A stretch of DNA of 64,000 nt from positions 1-64,000 of the forward strand of contig NZ_JAHESE010000020.1 in the NCBI RefSeq assembly GCF_018598175.1. Reading direction: 5' to 3'. The notes under the pieces are model-generated. The model had not been told where the DNA came from and searched no databases. It worked only from the letters and a program-made list of their open reading frames with translations. The DNA is from Dawidia cretensis (lineage in GTDB: Bacteria; Bacteroidota; Bacteroidia; Cytophagales; Cyclobacteriaceae). Of the stretch, positions 8,842 through 17,539 are shown piece by piece; within the stretch, counting starts at the first letter, position 1; every line of letters begins with the position of its first letter. Position numbers and translations under genes: made by a program.

Positions 8842-8997
8842 CGAATTGTCTGAAAACATGCTGCGCCCAGTGAAGGAAAGGCCGTGTTTAAACGTCTTTT
8901 TTCGCTGTTTTACGCAAAAAAGCACTCCCCCGCACTTCCTGCTTCTGCTCTTTGTTTTAGTCGTACCTTTACTTTTATATTGACCACGAGGGCCCCG

Positions 8998-11688
8998 ATG
9001 AAAAGCGGAAAAGTATACCTCTTAGCGTGTTTTCTAACCCTGTCGCCTGGCTTGCTTGCCGGACAATCCCACTTCACGGACAGCTTAGAACAAAAGCTTG
9101 CAAACGTTACAGGGGAACCACGGGTTGATATCCTCAACCTGCTTACGTACGAATTCATCACCATCAATGCGGAAAAAGTACTTGCCTACAACACCGAAGC
9201 GCTGGGCCTGAGTAAAAGCCTGGGCTACCTGAAAGGCGAAGCACGCGCCCGCACATACCTGGGAGTGCACGAATATCTTTCAGGCCAGCTTCGCGAAGGC
9301 CATCGCGATCTGAATACCGGGCTGCTTTTGGCCAAACACGCAGGCGACAAAGCGCTTTACGGCTATACATTGCTGCAATTGGGCAACTGCAGCCTCGAAG
9401 AGGTGGAGATGGATTCGGCGCTCCGTTTCTTTAACCAAAGCCGGGCGATCTTTCAGGACAGCACCGATCCGCGCACGCTCTCGAAGATCTACCGAAACCT
9501 CGGTGCACTGTACGGTCAACGGTACCAGACGGACTCGCAGTTCTACTACTTCGACCGTGCTATCCGCATACGCCGGATGCTCCCGAACAAGACGCTGCTT
9601 GTAGAAGCGCTGGTCGCCAAGATCAAAGCGAAAATAGAACTGAACGAATTTTCCGACGCGCAAAACCTGTTGCGCGAAGCCGACGGTTTTGTGAGCAACC
9701 GCCCCGAAGATGAGGAGAACCTGAACGACCTGCGTCACATCAAGGCGCTCACGCTTTTTCAGAGGGGGAAATATACCCAGGCCGATATCCTGTTCGATTC
9801 GGCGCGAAATTACTTTCTCAAAAAATCATTGCTGCGAAAGTACGTCACCCTGCTGATCGATCTGGGCAAAGTCTTTACGGCGCGCGGCGAGTACGAGCTG
9901 GCGCTCAGCAACCTGTACGATGCATTGAGGTTAAGCCAGGTTCGTCACTTCGATGCAGAATCCGTGATCATTCGCATCCAGATCGGCTGGATCTATCAGC
10001 AGTTAGGCAACACATCGCAGGCATTGCACATGGCCGACGACGCCATCGCGCTCTATCCAAGAAAATTATTGCTGGCCGAGCGCGCCAATGTGCTTACGCT
10101 GAAAGGCGTTGTGCTCACGGACATGAACAAGTTCACCGAAGCGCGTAAATGTCTCGATTCTGTTCTAAGAATTTATTCCAATGTAGGGAGCGTCCTGGGA
10201 AGAAGCGAAACCCTGACCCGGCTTGGGTCGCTGGAGAGCAAACAGGAAAATTACCCCGCTGCTATTCGTCATTATCAGGAGGCTGTGGCGCTGGCGACGG
10301 AGGTGGAGTATAACTACGGGCTTGCCCTGTCGTACTGGGGATTAGGCGACGCTTCCTACCGGCTAGGCAACTTCGATAACGCGATCGCGTCGTTGGAGCA
10401 GTCGCAAAAGTATGCCGACGGTGCTTCTGAAATTCTTGTGCTCAACTATACCACACGCCGTGACCTGCTGACGGCGCAAAAACGGTATCAGGAAGCACTG
10501 CAATATTCGCTGCTGGCCTCGCAGCTTCGCGACTCCATTCACAAAGTCGACGTGGCACGGAGATTTGTAAACCTGGAGAAGATCGAAGAAATCGAACAAC
10601 ACGAACGCAATATCCAGGTCTTGCAGAAAGACAAGGAGCTTGCCGAAAACAAATTATCGCTCCAGGAGGTTCAGCTCAAACAACAGTCCACGCTCATCAT
10701 CGGCGGTCTCGTCGGTATAGCACTGCTCGGCGGATTGGTGTTGATGTATTATCGTTTCAACGTTTCTATTACCGCAAAAAATGCAAGCATCGTTGAGCAG
10801 GCCGATAAGTTGCATGAAACACATCAGGAACTGAAAAAGTTGTACCAGGAAGTTTCCGAGCAGAAAGAAGAGATCCAGGTGCAAGCCGATAAACTGGCGG
10901 AGTCGAACCGCGCCATCTCCGACGTGAACCGGAATCTGGAAAAAGTTGTCGAAGAAAAAACGGCACAGCTTAAGCGCACCAACAGCGAGCTGATCAAACA
11001 CAACAATGAGTTACTCCAGTTCTCGTACACCGTATCGCATAACTTACGCGGTCCCGTGGCGAGGTTACTGGGGCTGGCAGAACTGGCGCGGATCGACAAG
11101 CAGCTGATCGAAACAACACAGTTGGTCGAGTTTATCGGGCGAACGGCTTCCGATCTCGATCTGATCATCAACGACCTAAGCAAGATCCTCGAACTGCGCA
11201 ACGAGCCACACCAGTTCCTGGAAGCGGTGCCACTGGAAAAAGAATGGAGCCAGAGCAAAAGCCTGTTACAAGATAGCCTCACCGGCCGCGAAGAAATCAT
11301 CACCAACTTCGGCGCATTGCCGGAGATCCATACCGTGCGAGCGATGCTGCAAAGTATTTTTTACAATCTGTTGAGCAACGCGATTAAATACCGTTCGCCC
11401 GAACGGACGTTGCGCGTCATAGCCACCAGCCGGCGCGAGAACGGAAATGCCGTGCTCGAGATCGCCGACAACGGGCTGGGCATCAACGTCGCACGGCACA
11501 ACGAAAACCTGTTCAAGCTTTATAAACGTTTTCACACCCACGTGGAAGGCCGGGGCATAGGTCTTTACCTCATCAAATCACAGGTCGACGTGCTTCACGG
11601 CTCCATCGAAGTAACGTCGGAGCCGGATAAAGGCTCGGTATTTCGCGTTGTGCTGCCCATACCGGATGAGCGGGACGTGAAAAGCTGA
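8998..11688 (+). CDS. TPR-containing sensor histidine kinase
   Basis: The ATG at 8998 is chosen because it opens a signal peptide (MKSGKVYLLACFLTLSPGLLAGQ); the frame upstream overlaps spacer. The product is about 896 residues. It has periplasmic tetratricopeptide repeats (about 50-520), one transmembrane helix near residues 565-585 (LIIGGLVGIALLGGLVLMYY), then a long coiled coil (about 590-670). A HisKA domain has FSYTVSHNLRGPVARLL and an HATPase domain has NLLSNAIKY, IADNGLGIN and GRGIGLYLIKSQ. No receiver domain is attached, so a separate regulator is needed. Bacteroidota TPR kinases of this build are common. The gene lies after the LytTR regulator but with a 156-base gap. Confidence 0.92.
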   Translation: MKSGKVYLLACFLTLSPGLLAGQSHFTDSLEQKLANVTGEPRVDILNLLTYEFITINAEKVLAYNTEALGLSKSLGYLKGEARARTYLGVHEYLSGQLREGHRDLNTGLLLAKHAGDKALYGYTLLQLGNCSLEEVEMDSALRFFNQSRAIFQDSTDPRTLSKIYRNLGALYGQRYQTDSQFYYFDRAIRIRRMLPNKTLLVEALVAKIKAKIELNEFSDAQNLLREADGFVSNRPEDEENLNDLRHIKALTLFQRGKYTQADILFDSARNYFLKKSLLRKYVTLLIDLGKVFTARGEYELALSNLYDALRLSQVRHFDAESVIIRIQIGWIYQQLGNTSQALHMADDAIALYPRKLLLAERANVLTLKGVVLTDMNKFTEARKCLDSVLRIYSNVGSVLGRSETLTRLGSLESKQENYPAAIRHYQEAVALATEVEYNYGLALSYWGLGDASYRLGNFDNAIASLEQSQKYADGASEILVLNYTTRRDLLTAQKRYQEALQYSLLASQLRDSIHKVDVARRFVNLEKIEEIEQHERNIQVLQKDKELAENKLSLQEVQLKQQSTLIIGGLVGIALLGGLVLMYYRFNVSITAKNASIVEQADKLHETHQELKKLYQEVSEQKEEIQVQADKLAESNRAISDVNRNLEKVVEEKTAQLKRTNSELIKHNNELLQFSYTVSHNLRGPVARLLGLAELARIDKQLIETTQLVEFIGRTASDLDLIINDLSKILELRNEPHQFLEAVPLEKEWSQSKSLLQDSLTGREEIITNFGALPEIHTVRAMLQSIFYNLLSNAIKYRSPERTLRVIATSRRENGNAVLEIADNGLGINVARHNENLFKLYKRFHTHVEGRGIGLYLIKSQVDVLHGSIEVTSEPDKGSVFRVVLPIPDERDVKS

Positions 11689-11746
11689 GGTTGGCATAAA
11701 AATTAAAAAGGGATGTCGCTAATTCTGACAACGTCGGAGACGTCAC

Positions 11747-12349
11747 CTACCCTTTCCTGCACTTAATCACGTAGAACGGATAATTTTCCGCAATCTCTGT
11801 GACTTCGACAAGTCCAGCCTTTCCAAACTCGGCTTCAATGATTTCTTTATCATAGAAAAACATGTTTACTCCGCCGAACATTTCATATCGGTTCTCTCCC
11901 ACTAATTTGCCCTGGCCATAAGTAGATGCCTCTTTTGTGATGGTCGTGAATACCATATACCCTCCATCCGCGAGTTGATTGTAGCAGTCACCAATCAGTT
12001 TTTTACGTTCACCGCTATCCAGAAGATGAATTAAGGCATAACAAAATATTCCGTCGTATGTCAGGTCGTCGAAAGGCATATTCGTTACTGAGCTATGGAA
12101 AATGATCATTGAATCTCCATAGTGTTTCCTGGCCATCTCAATGGCGGTTCTAGATATTTCGATACCCGTTACCATCATCCCGTTATCTTGAAAAACCTTC
12201 GCATTCCGCCCATAGCCAATTCCAGGGATAAGAACATTTCTAACTTCTTTTTGAAGAAAGAACTCGGCGGTGAATACAGCTGACTTCGCCGGCTCATACC
12301 CCCACATTTCGTGCTTTTCCGAAAAAGCTGTTTCCCAAAATTCTGCCAT
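11747..12349 (-). CDS. Class I SAM-dependent methyltransferase
   Basis: A 200-residue single-domain methyltransferase. The SAM-binding motif I is VLIPGIGYGRNAKVF (residues about 40-54), with acidic motif II at VTGIEIS and a motif near DGIFCYALIHLL. The fold and the N-terminal FWETAFSEK are like TPMT/TehB-type small-molecule methyltransferases. Substrates of this group range from thiols to tellurite or antibiotics and cannot be assigned here. It is cytoplasmic, with no signal sequence. The next gene on the same strand (12387) ends 37 bases upstream. Confidence 0.85.
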   Translation of the reverse strand: MAEFWETAFSEKHEMWGYEPAKSAVFTAEFFLQKEVRNVLIPGIGYGRNAKVFQDNGMMVTGIEISRTAIEMARKHYGDSMIIFHSSVTNMPFDDLTYDGIFCYALIHLLDSGERKKLIGDCYNQLADGGYMVFTTITKEASTYGQGKLVGENRYEMFGGVNMFFYDKEIIEAEFGKAGLVEVTEIAENYPFYVIKCRKG

Positions 12350-12386
12350 TGCTTCGTTTTATTACTAAAGTAAATCATCTATTCCG

Positions 12387-12938
12387 TTAATACATGATAT
12401 CAAGCGCTGACGCCATTTGCTTCAGGAAAATCTGACCTGCCAAAAGCTCACTCGGAGAGTCTATATCTTCGCCGTAATTTGGCGCAAAATGATAAATCAA
12501 GTTTTGGCCCGAACTGTTTTTTTCCGTTGGATGATAAAGCCACATTTGGAAAGAGAAGGTATTGATGACCGGTACGAGAATATCTTTTTTGTCGTAGTTA
12601 TTGAGAAGCCTGGATTCAAAATGAAAAGACTTCCGGTTTCCAAGACAAAGTTCCCAGTGGTCGGTTCCAAATGACAAGAATTCGTGCTTGGCAACGTACT
12701 CACAAAAAGATTTAGGCCACCTTTCATAATTTTTTATACCACCAGCGGGCGAGGCATATAACTCTTCATCACCCGTAAACGAAACGATCAAATTACCTTC
12801 AAACACTCGCACGCCGGTTGCCTTTTGCATAATGGCACGTAAGACTGGCGCAAAGTCCTCGGCCGCCAGGTAAGAAAAGTGTTCATATAAGGATTTGTGA
12901 AGATCCTTCGTATTCAAAATTGAGTCGTATTGTTTCAT
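12387..12938 (-). CDS. Unknown cytoplasmic protein
   Basis: A 183-residue protein with no signal peptide, no membrane segment and no motif recognised. It is moderately acidic and aromatic-rich (WELCLGNRKSFHFESR, FSFQMWLYHPTEKNSSGQ). The codon use and AT content are somewhat higher than in neighbouring housekeeping genes, as in the adjacent methyltransferase gene. The two may have been acquired or may evolve together. It could be a small enzyme or immunity-like protein, but nothing in the sequence decides this. Confidence 0.6.
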   Translation of the reverse strand: MKQYDSILNTKDLHKSLYEHFSYLAAEDFAPVLRAIMQKATGVRVFEGNLIVSFTGDEELYASPAGGIKNYERWPKSFCEYVAKHEFLSFGTDHWELCLGNRKSFHFESRLLNNYDKKDILVPVINTFSFQMWLYHPTEKNSSGQNLIYHFAPNYGEDIDSPSELLAGQIFLKQMASALDIMY

Positions 12939-13183
12939 GTTAAATAGTTACAGCGATTGTTATACGTATTTGCATTTCAGCGAAGTTGAAGGGATAAACA
13001 ATGCCTGCCAGTATTTACCTCACCTGGAACAAAATATCGAACCCATAAAAATCGTGAAATACACGAATTAGTCAACACACCGACAACTCGTTACGGTCGA
13101 TAGATATATTACTTGTGTGTAGCATCTCGCGCGAGCATTGTAATGCCTGGAATTTTATCGAACCCGTGAGCGATGGCAGGGGC

Positions 13184-13218
13184 ATAAAAAAGGGGAAAAC
13201 TATATAAGTTTTCCCCTT
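13184..13218 (-). terminator. Intrinsic terminator of tmRNA
   Basis: AAGGGGAAAACT (13190-13201) pairs with AGTTTTCCCCTT (13207-13218), a perfect 12-bp stem with a 5-base loop. On the minus strand it is followed by TTTTTATGC. It begins 5 bases after the mature 3' end of the tmRNA. Confidence 0.9.
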
Positions 13219-13222
13219 AGAG

Positions 13223-13611
13223 TGGAACCGGAGGGAGTCGAACCCTCGTCCAGAGAAGATGAACCCCGGGTCTTCTACATGCTTATTTGCTTTTTATTGT
13301 CGGGAGCGTCAAGGCAGGCAACAGCCTAAAACGCACCTTAGTCACTGTGTCTTAGCCGTGCTTAGTAACGTGGCACGGAGCGGATTTGCATAACGACACC
13401 GCGGATCAGCACCTGCAAAACGGTAGCGCTGGGCGATGATGGCTTTCCCGATCTTATCGGGACGAGGCGTAATTTAGCTTAGCTAAATTAGGCAGCCATG
13501 GCGTAGTTAGACTCGCCAAGTATGTTGTAGGACCATCTTTCAAGGCTCTCATCCCATGAGCCTGCATGCTTATACACGGTCTCAAGCATCCTGTCAAAAC
13601 CGGTCGGCCCC
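13223..13611 (-). ncRNA. ssrA: Transfer-messenger RNA (tmRNA)
   Basis: A one-piece tmRNA of about 389 nt on the minus strand. The 5' end GGGGCCG (complement of 13605-13611) pairs with CGGTTCC (complement of 13224-13230) to form the acceptor stem. The T arm and its GGTTCGACTCCC loop lie at 13230-13250. The tag frame ends GGC GAG TCT AAC TAC GCC ATG GCT GCC TAA (13488-13517), giving GESNYAMAA, and the stop is followed by the usual hairpin (AATTTAGC/GCTAAATT). CCA is not encoded, so the 3' end must be matured by tRNA nucleotidyltransferase. With SmpB it rescues stalled ribosomes and tags products for proteolysis. Confidence 0.97.
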
Positions 13612-13647
13612 ATTTGTATTGTAGTCAAAGAACGGAAAACGGGGATG

Positions 13648-13655
13648 CAAAGATA
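13648..13655 (-). promoter_or_regulatory. Likely -7 promoter element of tmRNA
   Basis: The minus strand reads TATCTTTG at 13655-13648, an exact match to the Bacteroidota TAnnTTTG. It lies about 36 bases before the mature 5' end, which allows a 5' leader removed by RNase P. A TTG at 13682-13680 could be the -33 element, but the 24-base gap is long. Confidence 0.45.
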
Positions 13656-13772
13656 ACAAAAGTATTCACTCTGCAGTTCCAACGAAAAAGGAAGTGCCAC
13701 GCGAAGGCATTTTCCAAAAGTTTAAGGCTTGTGTTTTCAAGTTCAGACTTCTCATTCTATCTTGCGGACCGC

Positions 13773-14894
13773 ATGGAGAATTTTGTTGTTTCGGCACGGA
13801 AATACCGCCCCACCGGGTTTGACGAAGTGGTTGGCCAAGAGCACATTACCACGACGCTCAAGAATGCCATCGATAATAACAAGCTCGCCCAGGCACTGCT
13901 GTTTTGCGGTCCCCGGGGGGTGGGTAAAACCACCTGCGCGCGGATCGTGGCCCGCCTCATTAACGGCTTTGAAGAACGTACAGAGAACAACTCCCTGAAT
14001 ATCTTCGAGCTGGATGCCGCGTCCAACAACTCCGTGGAAGACATCCGGAACCTGATCGACCAGGTGCGCTACCCTCCTCAATTCGGCAAATTCAAGGTGT
14101 ACATCATCGATGAGGTGCACATGCTTTCGAACGCCGCTTTTAACGCGTTTCTGAAGACGCTGGAGGAGCCGCCGTCATACGCCATCTTTATCCTGGCCAC
14201 AACGGAAAAGCACAAGGTTATCCCGACGATCCTGTCGCGATGCCAGATCTTCGATTTCAATCGTATTCAAATAAGCGATATTGCCAATCACCTCAAGAAG
14301 ATTGCCACACACGAAGGCATTCCGGCGGAGGACGAGGCGCTGCACCTGATCAGCCAGAAAGCCGACGGCGCCCTGCGCGACGCGCTCTCCATCTTCGACT
14401 TGATGGTGACGTATGCCGCTGGCAAAGGCGTGACCTTCAAGAGCACGCTGGCGAACCTCCACATTCTGGACTATGACTATTACTTCCAGGTAGTGGATGC
14501 ATTGCTGACACAAAATCATACACAACCCCTCATGCTGCTGGACGAAATCCTGAGAAAGGGTTTTGACGGCCATAACTTTATCGTGGGTCTGAGCGAGCAC
14601 CTGCGCAACCTGTTGGTATCGCAAGATGCCCGCACAGTGAACCTCATGGAGGTGCCTGACAGCGTGAAAAAGAAATATGCTCAACAGGCGCAGACGTCTC
14701 CCCCATCGCTGTTGCTGACGTGGTTGAACCTGGCCAACCAGTGCGACATTCACTATAAAGGCAGCAAGAGCCAGCGCCTGACGGTAGAGCTGGCCCTGAT
14801 GAAGATGGCGCATGTGGGTGCTGTATTGAAGGCTGATCAGCTCTCTGGGAATGGACTTACCGATGCGGTAGGCTTAAAAAAAAAATTAGTGTAG
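13773..14894 (+). CDS. dnaX: DNA polymerase III clamp-loader subunit DnaX, zero-frame (gamma-like) product
   Basis: The ATG at 13773 gives the family start MENFVVSARKYRPTGFDEV. The zero-frame product is 373 residues: an AAA+ ATPase with Walker A GPRGVGKTTCAR (about 39-50), IIDEVHMLS Walker B, sensor-like LATTEKHKVIP and the C-terminal collar domain. It loads the beta clamp on DNA. The Cys4 zinc module that normally lies between Walker A and the ELDAASNNS motif is absent: LINGFEERTENNSLNIFELDAA contains no cysteine. The frame stops at 14892-14894, only 7 bases after a run of ten A. The conserved C-terminal region continues in the -1 frame, as expected if gamma and tau forms are both made. A sequencing error in the A run is the alternative. 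Confidence 0.93.
   Translation: MENFVVSARKYRPTGFDEVVGQEHITTTLKNAIDNNKLAQALLFCGPRGVGKTTCARIVARLINGFEERTENNSLNIFELDAASNNSVEDIRNLIDQVRYPPQFGKFKVYIIDEVHMLSNAAFNAFLKTLEEPPSYAIFILATTEKHKVIPTILSRCQIFDFNRIQISDIANHLKKIATHEGIPAEDEALHLISQKADGALRDALSIFDLMVTYAAGKGVTFKSTLANLHILDYDYYFQVVDALLTQNHTQPLMLLDEILRKGFDGHNFIVGLSEHLRNLLVSQDARTVNLMEVPDSVKKKYAQQAQTSPPSLLLTWLNLANQCDIHYKGSKSQRLTVELALMKMAHVGAVLKADQLSGNGLTDAVGLKKKLV
14876..14885 (+). promoter_or_regulatory. Probable programmed slippage site in dnaX (A10)
   Basis: Ten consecutive A in the context GGCTTA-AAA-AAA-AAA-TTA-GTG-TAG. In frame 0 translation stops two codons later. Slipping back one base, or adding one A during transcription, opens the -1 frame (ATT AGT GTA GAG ...), which stays open to 15562. 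This is the same logic as known dnaX slippage (ribosomal in E. coli, transcriptional in Thermus). A small TACC/GGTA hairpin lies just upstream (about 14858-14871). Confidence 0.75.
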
Positions 14895-15562
14895 AGTCTG
14901 AAGAAGGCTCTCCCAGCGCTGCAAACGCAGCTCCGGCAGCTACTTCGACGGCCGCTCCAACCACCACTCCTACCCCTGCTACGTCGACTCCTGTGACACA
15001 TCCAGCAGCGCCTGCCAGTACGGCGCCGCCTGCGACAGAAAGCACCGAGGACACCGGCATTCAAATCCCCACGCTCAAGCCGAACTATGCCGAGAAGTCG
15101 CGCTTTCAGTCGGGTCCGAAAACCACGGTGAAGCTGACTAGCTTGCTAAAGGTGGAGCCGAAGAAAGACGCCGCTGCGAACGATGTGCCGGTGGAAGTCG
15201 ATCAGCCTTTTACGCCGGAAAAGCTCCAGGTTGTATGGAATGAATTTGCCGAGCAACGCAAAAATCTACCCGCCGAGTATCAGCTGCTGACGCAACCTTA
15301 TGACTTTACGCATCCCGTAATCACCGTACACCTTCATCACCTGGTGCAGGAGACGATGCTGAATAACATCCGACTACAGCTGTCGGCCTTTATTCGCGAG
15401 CGGCTAAAAAACAATTCCATTCAGATCGTAACCAAGATCGTGGAAATTGACGAGTCCAAGCGCGTATTCTATACGCCGCGGGAGAAGTTCGATCACTTGC
15501 TGGAAAAAAACCCTGTCTTGCGCGAGATGAAAGATCGCCTGGGGCTGGACACCGACTTCTAA
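14885..15562 (+). CDS. dnaX: C-terminal (tau) extension of DnaX in the -1 frame
   Basis: Read in the -1 frame from the A run, the product gains about 225 residues. The first 55 or so are an Ala/Pro/Thr linker (ATSTAAPTTTPTPATST and similar). Then come PTLKPNYAEKSRF and a folded domain from about FTPEKLQVVWNEFAEQRKN to the stop. This domain corresponds to the tau C-terminal part of Bacteroidota DnaX, which contacts the polymerase alpha subunit and helicase. A start at the ATG at 14993 would lack most of the linker, and no ribosome-binding site is seen there. Slippage from dnaX is therefore preferred over an independent gene. Confidence 0.8.
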   Translation: MSVESEEGSPSAANAAPAATSTAAPTTTPTPATSTPVTHPAAPASTAPPATESTEDTGIQIPTLKPNYAEKSRFQSGPKTTVKLTSLLKVEPKKDAAANDVPVEVDQPFTPEKLQVVWNEFAEQRKNLPAEYQLLTQPYDFTHPVITVHLHHLVQETMLNNIRLQLSAFIRERLKNNSIQIVTKIVEIDESKRVFYTPREKFDHLLEKNPVLREMKDRLGLDTDF

Positions 15563-15588
15563 GCCGGTGTTTCTATTCGACCTATGCC

Positions 15589-16833
15589 TTATTTTTTGAA
15601 GAAATCCTCGTAGGTAAGCACCTGCTTTTCACCATGGCTTTTGAATACGTTCAGATGGTACAACAGTACGACTGTTGTCAATAAGAAGATGAGCAGGTAG
15701 CCAACGCTGAGGAAGATAAAATCATACACGCCGCCTTTGTTGTAGGCTACGATGTCGTATCCAAACATGGCCACACCTGTAACAATGCTTCCCACCATAT
15801 ACCATGCGCCGGCATGCTCAAACAGCAACGCGCGAATGGCCAATACAGCCGCATATAGCAGCACACAGGCCGCTACCGCCAAATAGAGGCCTACCCACCG
15901 CGAGTATACCAGTGCAGGCGTAAAGAGTGTGAACATGGCAAACGATACATTCAATGTCACCACGATATAGGGTATGAGCTGGTGACTGAGCTTCTCCAGC
16001 AGTGCATGCAGGAACAGGACCGCCCAGGCGATGCCTGAATAGAGTGTGAGGTATTCAAGCCGCACTACCCACGCCCACGGCATAGATGGGAAGAAGGCCG
16101 TTGCCGGATATACGTTCGAGAACCATGCGCGTGCGCCCCAGCTGAAACACAGGAAAGCAAAGTATAGTACGACGCGTTGCCGACGTACCATGAACAATAT
16201 CAAAAAGCTAAGCGCAAGAACAAACAATACTGCCGATTCAATGACCGAAGCGGTAATGGCATAGAAAGCATGATCGCGGATATTTGTAGACAGACCCAGC
16301 ATGATGGGATCCTTTATACCCCCCTTATAATGATGAAAGTTGGCAATCTGTAACACCAGGACCAGCGTGTCGGCAGGATCCATGGAGATGACGCCGGCCT
16401 GGTGTATCCACTGGGGTACGGCCGTTTCCTTTTTGTCAGATACGACACCCGCCGAAGCGATCTCGAGGCCGTTGGCCCAGAGCGTATAGCAGCTATAGAG
16501 CTGCGGCACTTCCACGGCAAGTTGGTGAATGGTGTCAGGCAACAGGATTTTGAGCTGATAGGTGGTATAGCCCTGGCCTTTCCCGGTGGGCGTGGTTTCG
16601 TTCCAAAGCTCGGGCAAAAAGTGTATCTGGCCTTTCCTGGTGCGGGTTTCGCGGGGCGTTAATAGCTCATTGGAATAGTGCATCCAATAACCTGTCAGCG
16701 CAAGGTTTTGCTCCTGGAAATTCCAATGACGGGCGTCAAGCACACCCCCCTCTGCCCGGACGGTTGATTGTGCCTGGGCACTATAAACCAAGGACATGCA
16801 TGCTATGACTAAGCAAATGATACGATCCCTCAT
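15589..16833 (-). CDS. 7TM-DISM receptor without output domain
   Basis: A 414-residue protein. A signal peptide (ending AQAQ, residue 22) leads into a beta-rich extracytoplasmic domain (about 23-195) with LTGYWMHYSNELL, FLPELWN and CYTLWANGLEIASAG, the pattern of 7TMR-DISM extracellular modules. Seven hydrophobic helices fill about 200-395. Only about 20 residues (FKSHGEKQVLTYEDFFKK) remain after the last helix. Most 7TM-DISM proteins carry a kinase, cyclase or LytTR output, so signalling here would need a partner. A hairpin GCTGAAG/CTTCAGC (16875-16898) and a possible -7 box TACCTTTG (16926-16919) lie upstream. Confidence 0.88.
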   Translation of the reverse strand: MRDRIICLVIACMSLVYSAQAQSTVRAEGGVLDARHWNFQEQNLALTGYWMHYSNELLTPRETRTRKGQIHFLPELWNETTPTGKGQGYTTYQLKILLPDTIHQLAVEVPQLYSCYTLWANGLEIASAGVVSDKKETAVPQWIHQAGVISMDPADTLVLVLQIANFHHYKGGIKDPIMLGLSTNIRDHAFYAITASVIESAVLFVLALSFLILFMVRRQRVVLYFAFLCFSWGARAWFSNVYPATAFFPSMPWAWVVRLEYLTLYSGIAWAVLFLHALLEKLSHQLIPYIVVTLNVSFAMFTLFTPALVYSRWVGLYLAVAACVLLYAAVLAIRALLFEHAGAWYMVGSIVTGVAMFGYDIVAYNKGGVYDFIFLSVGYLLIFLLTTVVLLYHLNVFKSHGEKQVLTYEDFFKK

Positions 16834-17057
16834 ACAGACAGGTATAAATTAATTAAACATGTAGTGAGGGAAAAGCTGAAGCGTTGGGATTCTTCAGCAA
16901 AACAGGTTTTAATCGAGACAAAGGTAGAAAAGAAAAGTATTCCACCACGGTGAACACTTTAAAAAGATGTCACCTTTCCTGATAATACCGGAATTATCCG
17001 GTTAAGTGGGTAATATCTGTTGCAACGCATCTTTACTATATGCAGTTGCGGTGATAA

Positions 17058-17519
17058 TTACTGGTCTTCGTCAACGAAGAGACCCCAGCCGTCGCCTTCT
17101 TTTTTGGCCTGATGAAAGGTTTTGATCCAGGCCCGGAACAACACGCGAAAAGTCTCAATCTCTTTGCGAAGTAACACCAGGTACTCTTCGGGAAGGACTT
17201 CCTCGAAAATTAACGACGCGGCTTGTGATTGCAGGCTGCGGGCGTGGATTTTGACGATGGTAGCATTCTCCATCTTGAGGATAAAGTCGTCGATCGCTTC
17301 GGCGCTGGCGATTTTGGCAGGTATAACAATGGAGTCTTCGAGCATAATATTGCTGTGGATCATCTTTACCTCTTCGTCGTCAATGGAGTCGATAATGCGG
17401 CGCGTCATGTCGCGTATCTCTTCGGCTTTTTGAAAGATGGGCAATGCCTCCATGCGCCTCCGTTCTTTCTCGGGGTCGAACTCAGCGTCGCCGTCTTCGG
17501 TATCATCGTCTTCCCACAT
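17058..17519 (-). CDS. Unknown acidic cytoplasmic protein
   Basis: A 153-residue, strongly acidic protein (MWEDDDTEDGDAEFDPEKER at the N terminus), predicted mostly helical, with no signal peptide. The middle has IHSNIMLEDSIVIPAKIASA and the C terminus is WGLFVDEDQ. It starts 21 bases after the stop of the HerA-like ATPase gene and is probably in one operon with it. Similar small proteins occur in Bacteroidota, but no function or domain is recognised. A role as partner of the ATPase is inference from position only. Confidence 0.7.
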   Translation of the reverse strand: MWEDDDTEDGDAEFDPEKERRRMEALPIFQKAEEIRDMTRRIIDSIDDEEVKMIHSNIMLEDSIVIPAKIASAEAIDDFILKMENATIVKIHARSLQSQAASLIFEEVLPEEYLVLLRKEIETFRVLFRAWIKTFHQAKKEGDGWGLFVDEDQ

Positions 17520-17539
17520 AGCCTCGTTGATCGCGGTTA

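Noticed and set aside
13488-13700. A 70-codon minus-strand frame ending GESNYAMAA
   Set aside because: It is an artefact of the tmRNA tag frame read through the RNA body. The region is tmRNA, not a separate protein gene.
14885-15562. A pseudogene fragment or an independent gene after dnaX
   Set aside because: The frame is in the -1 phase exactly at A10 and carries the expected C-terminal DnaX domain, and the start at 14993 has no ribosome-binding site. Slippage or a base-call error explains it better.
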